This document shows, piece after piece, positions 63,289 through 64,000 of a stretch of 64,000 nt of DNA. The notes beneath the pieces were generated by a model, which ran no database searches, had not been told where the DNA came from, and was given only the letters and a program-made list of their open reading frames with translations. The position numbers were made by a program, and so were the translations under genes. Source of the DNA: Nothophaeocryptopus gaeumannii (taxonomy: Eukaryota > Ascomycota > Dothideomycetes > Mycosphaerellales > Mycosphaerellaceae); NCBI GenBank assembly GCA_031771865.1, contig JASISA010000040.1, positions 620,001 to 684,000 on the forward strand, read 5' to 3'. The number at the start of each line of letters is the position of its first letter. The stretch's first letter is position 1.

Positions 63289-64000
63289 ATGTCGGAGCAG
63301 ATCACCAACAGAGAGGCGACAGATGCTGCGGCGTTGGCTGTGCTGGGCAAGAAGCAGGTTCTTAAACGTCGATTTGGTCTGCTCACGCTGTTTGGGTTCG
63401 CAGTGTGTGAGCTGATCACCTGGGAGGTGAGCATGTTATGCAAGGAAATCAGTACTTTGGCGAGGGACTAACTTTCAGATGCAGACCGTCCTGGCACTCT
63501 TCAGCCAAGCCTTCGACAATGGGGGCCTAGCAGGTGCAGTATACGGATTCATCATCGCCTGGTTCTCAACCATGTCAGTCTACACTGTCATCTCCGAACT
63601 GGCCTCCATGGCGCCGATTGCGGGAGGCCAATACTACTGGGTTTACATGCTCGCCCCACCGAAGTGGAAGACTGTCTCCAGCTACGTGACAGGATGGCTT
63701 ACAACCTTGGCCTGGATCGCGACAGTAGCTACAGAAACACTATTCGCCGGAACCATGATCCAAGGCATTATCCAGTTGGACCGACCTGATTACGACTCGA
63801 AGATGCGGCATGGCACTCTTCTGACATGGGCAGTAATACTGGGATGCATTTTCATCAACGTAGTTATCCCAAACTGGCTTCCACGATTTGAGATCTTCAT
63901 CTTGGTCCTTCATCTCGCAGGATTCGTGGCCATCCTCACAACTCTCTGGGTCATGACACCCGAGATCGGCTCCAACGCATCCGTATGGCTGACGTCTCAA
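63289..64000 (+). CDS. APC-family permease (GABA/choline transporter type), 5' part (runs off window)
   Basis: Exons 63289-63426 and 63479 to the window end. The N-terminus MSEQITNREATDAAALAVLG then KKQVLKRRFGLLTLFGFAVC is the usual start of fungal GABA/choline/Uga4-Hnm1 permeases. Membrane helices follow, with GGLAGAVYGFIIAWFSTMSV, ELASMAPIAGGQYYWVYMLA (substrate-binding helix) and SYVTGWLTTLAWIATVATE. The other permease in the window (8.1-10.2 kb, a YAT-type pseudogene) is a different subfamily. Placed next to the MFS/FAD pair, it may take up an amine or amino acid used there, but that is inference. The 3' two thirds are outside the window. Confidence 0.9.

Noticed and set aside
1..64000. 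tRNA, rRNA, CRISPR arrays, replication origins, integrated virus
   Set aside because: None was recognised by eye. tRNA genes in particular can be missed without a covariance-model scan, so their absence is not proven.

Overview
The window is nuclear DNA of a filamentous ascomycete, most likely a dothideomycete. The evidence is short GT-AG introns of about 45-120 bp, intron-poor genes packed on both strands, fungus-specific families (Zn(II)2Cys6 factor, HET-domain protein, sedolisin, NRPS-like reductase, DUF6604-like protein), and a block in which CpA/TpG has been almost fully converted to TpA, the signature of repeat-induced point mutation (RIP). The species cannot be named from sequence alone.

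Layout. 0-6 kb: the end of an acyl-CoA dehydrogenase gene, convergent with a phytanoyl-CoA dioxygenase-like gene, then a dipeptidyl-peptidase V-like S9 peptidase. 6-10.2 kb is a decay zone: a broken cytochrome P450 and a broken amino-acid permease. The permease is interrupted by a cysteine-rich secreted-protein-like sequence and by a 376-bp hAT-type MITE with an 8-bp target duplication. 10.2-15.4 kb: a G-patch/DUF4187 protein, a WrbA-type quinone oxidoreductase with an in-frame UGA-CUAG readthrough context leading to a CaaX tail, and a Zn2Cys6 regulator. 16.2-18.8 kb: the RIP-mutated block. It holds two relics of the same cysteine-rich gene as at 8.5 kb, one split by a 1,847-bp Fot1/pogo-like transposon flanked by TA. 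19.8-28.5 kb: sedolisin, SDH1 and a LysM protein. 29.4-33.9 kb: a HET-domain gene followed by a dynamin-like gene with three internal stop codons. 34.8-44 kb: a hypothetical gene, SF3B1/Hsh155, a DUF6604-like gene, an ankyrin protein and a CxxCxGxG mini-protein. 45-52.5 kb: an A-T-R reductase, TIP41, Aurora kinase and ATP23. 52.9-58.3 kb: an SDR with two internal stops, an Asn/Glu-repeat secreted protein, a small hypothetical gene and 2EXR/esterase relics. 58.6-64 kb: an MFS transporter divergent from a FAD oxidoreductase, then the start of an APC permease.

How it fits together. Housekeeping genes (SDH1, SF3B1, TIP41, Aurora, ATP23) are intact and constrained. The accessory genes between them show three kinds of decay: transposon and RIP damage, truncation with mosaic joining, and otherwise intact reading frames broken only by nonsense codons. 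The most unusual intact feature is the WrbA gene: the sequence predicts a short cytosolic form and a readthrough form carrying a lipidation motif. No tRNA, rRNA, CRISPR array or complete virus was seen. All introns are inferred from splice motifs and protein continuity, without transcript evidence.
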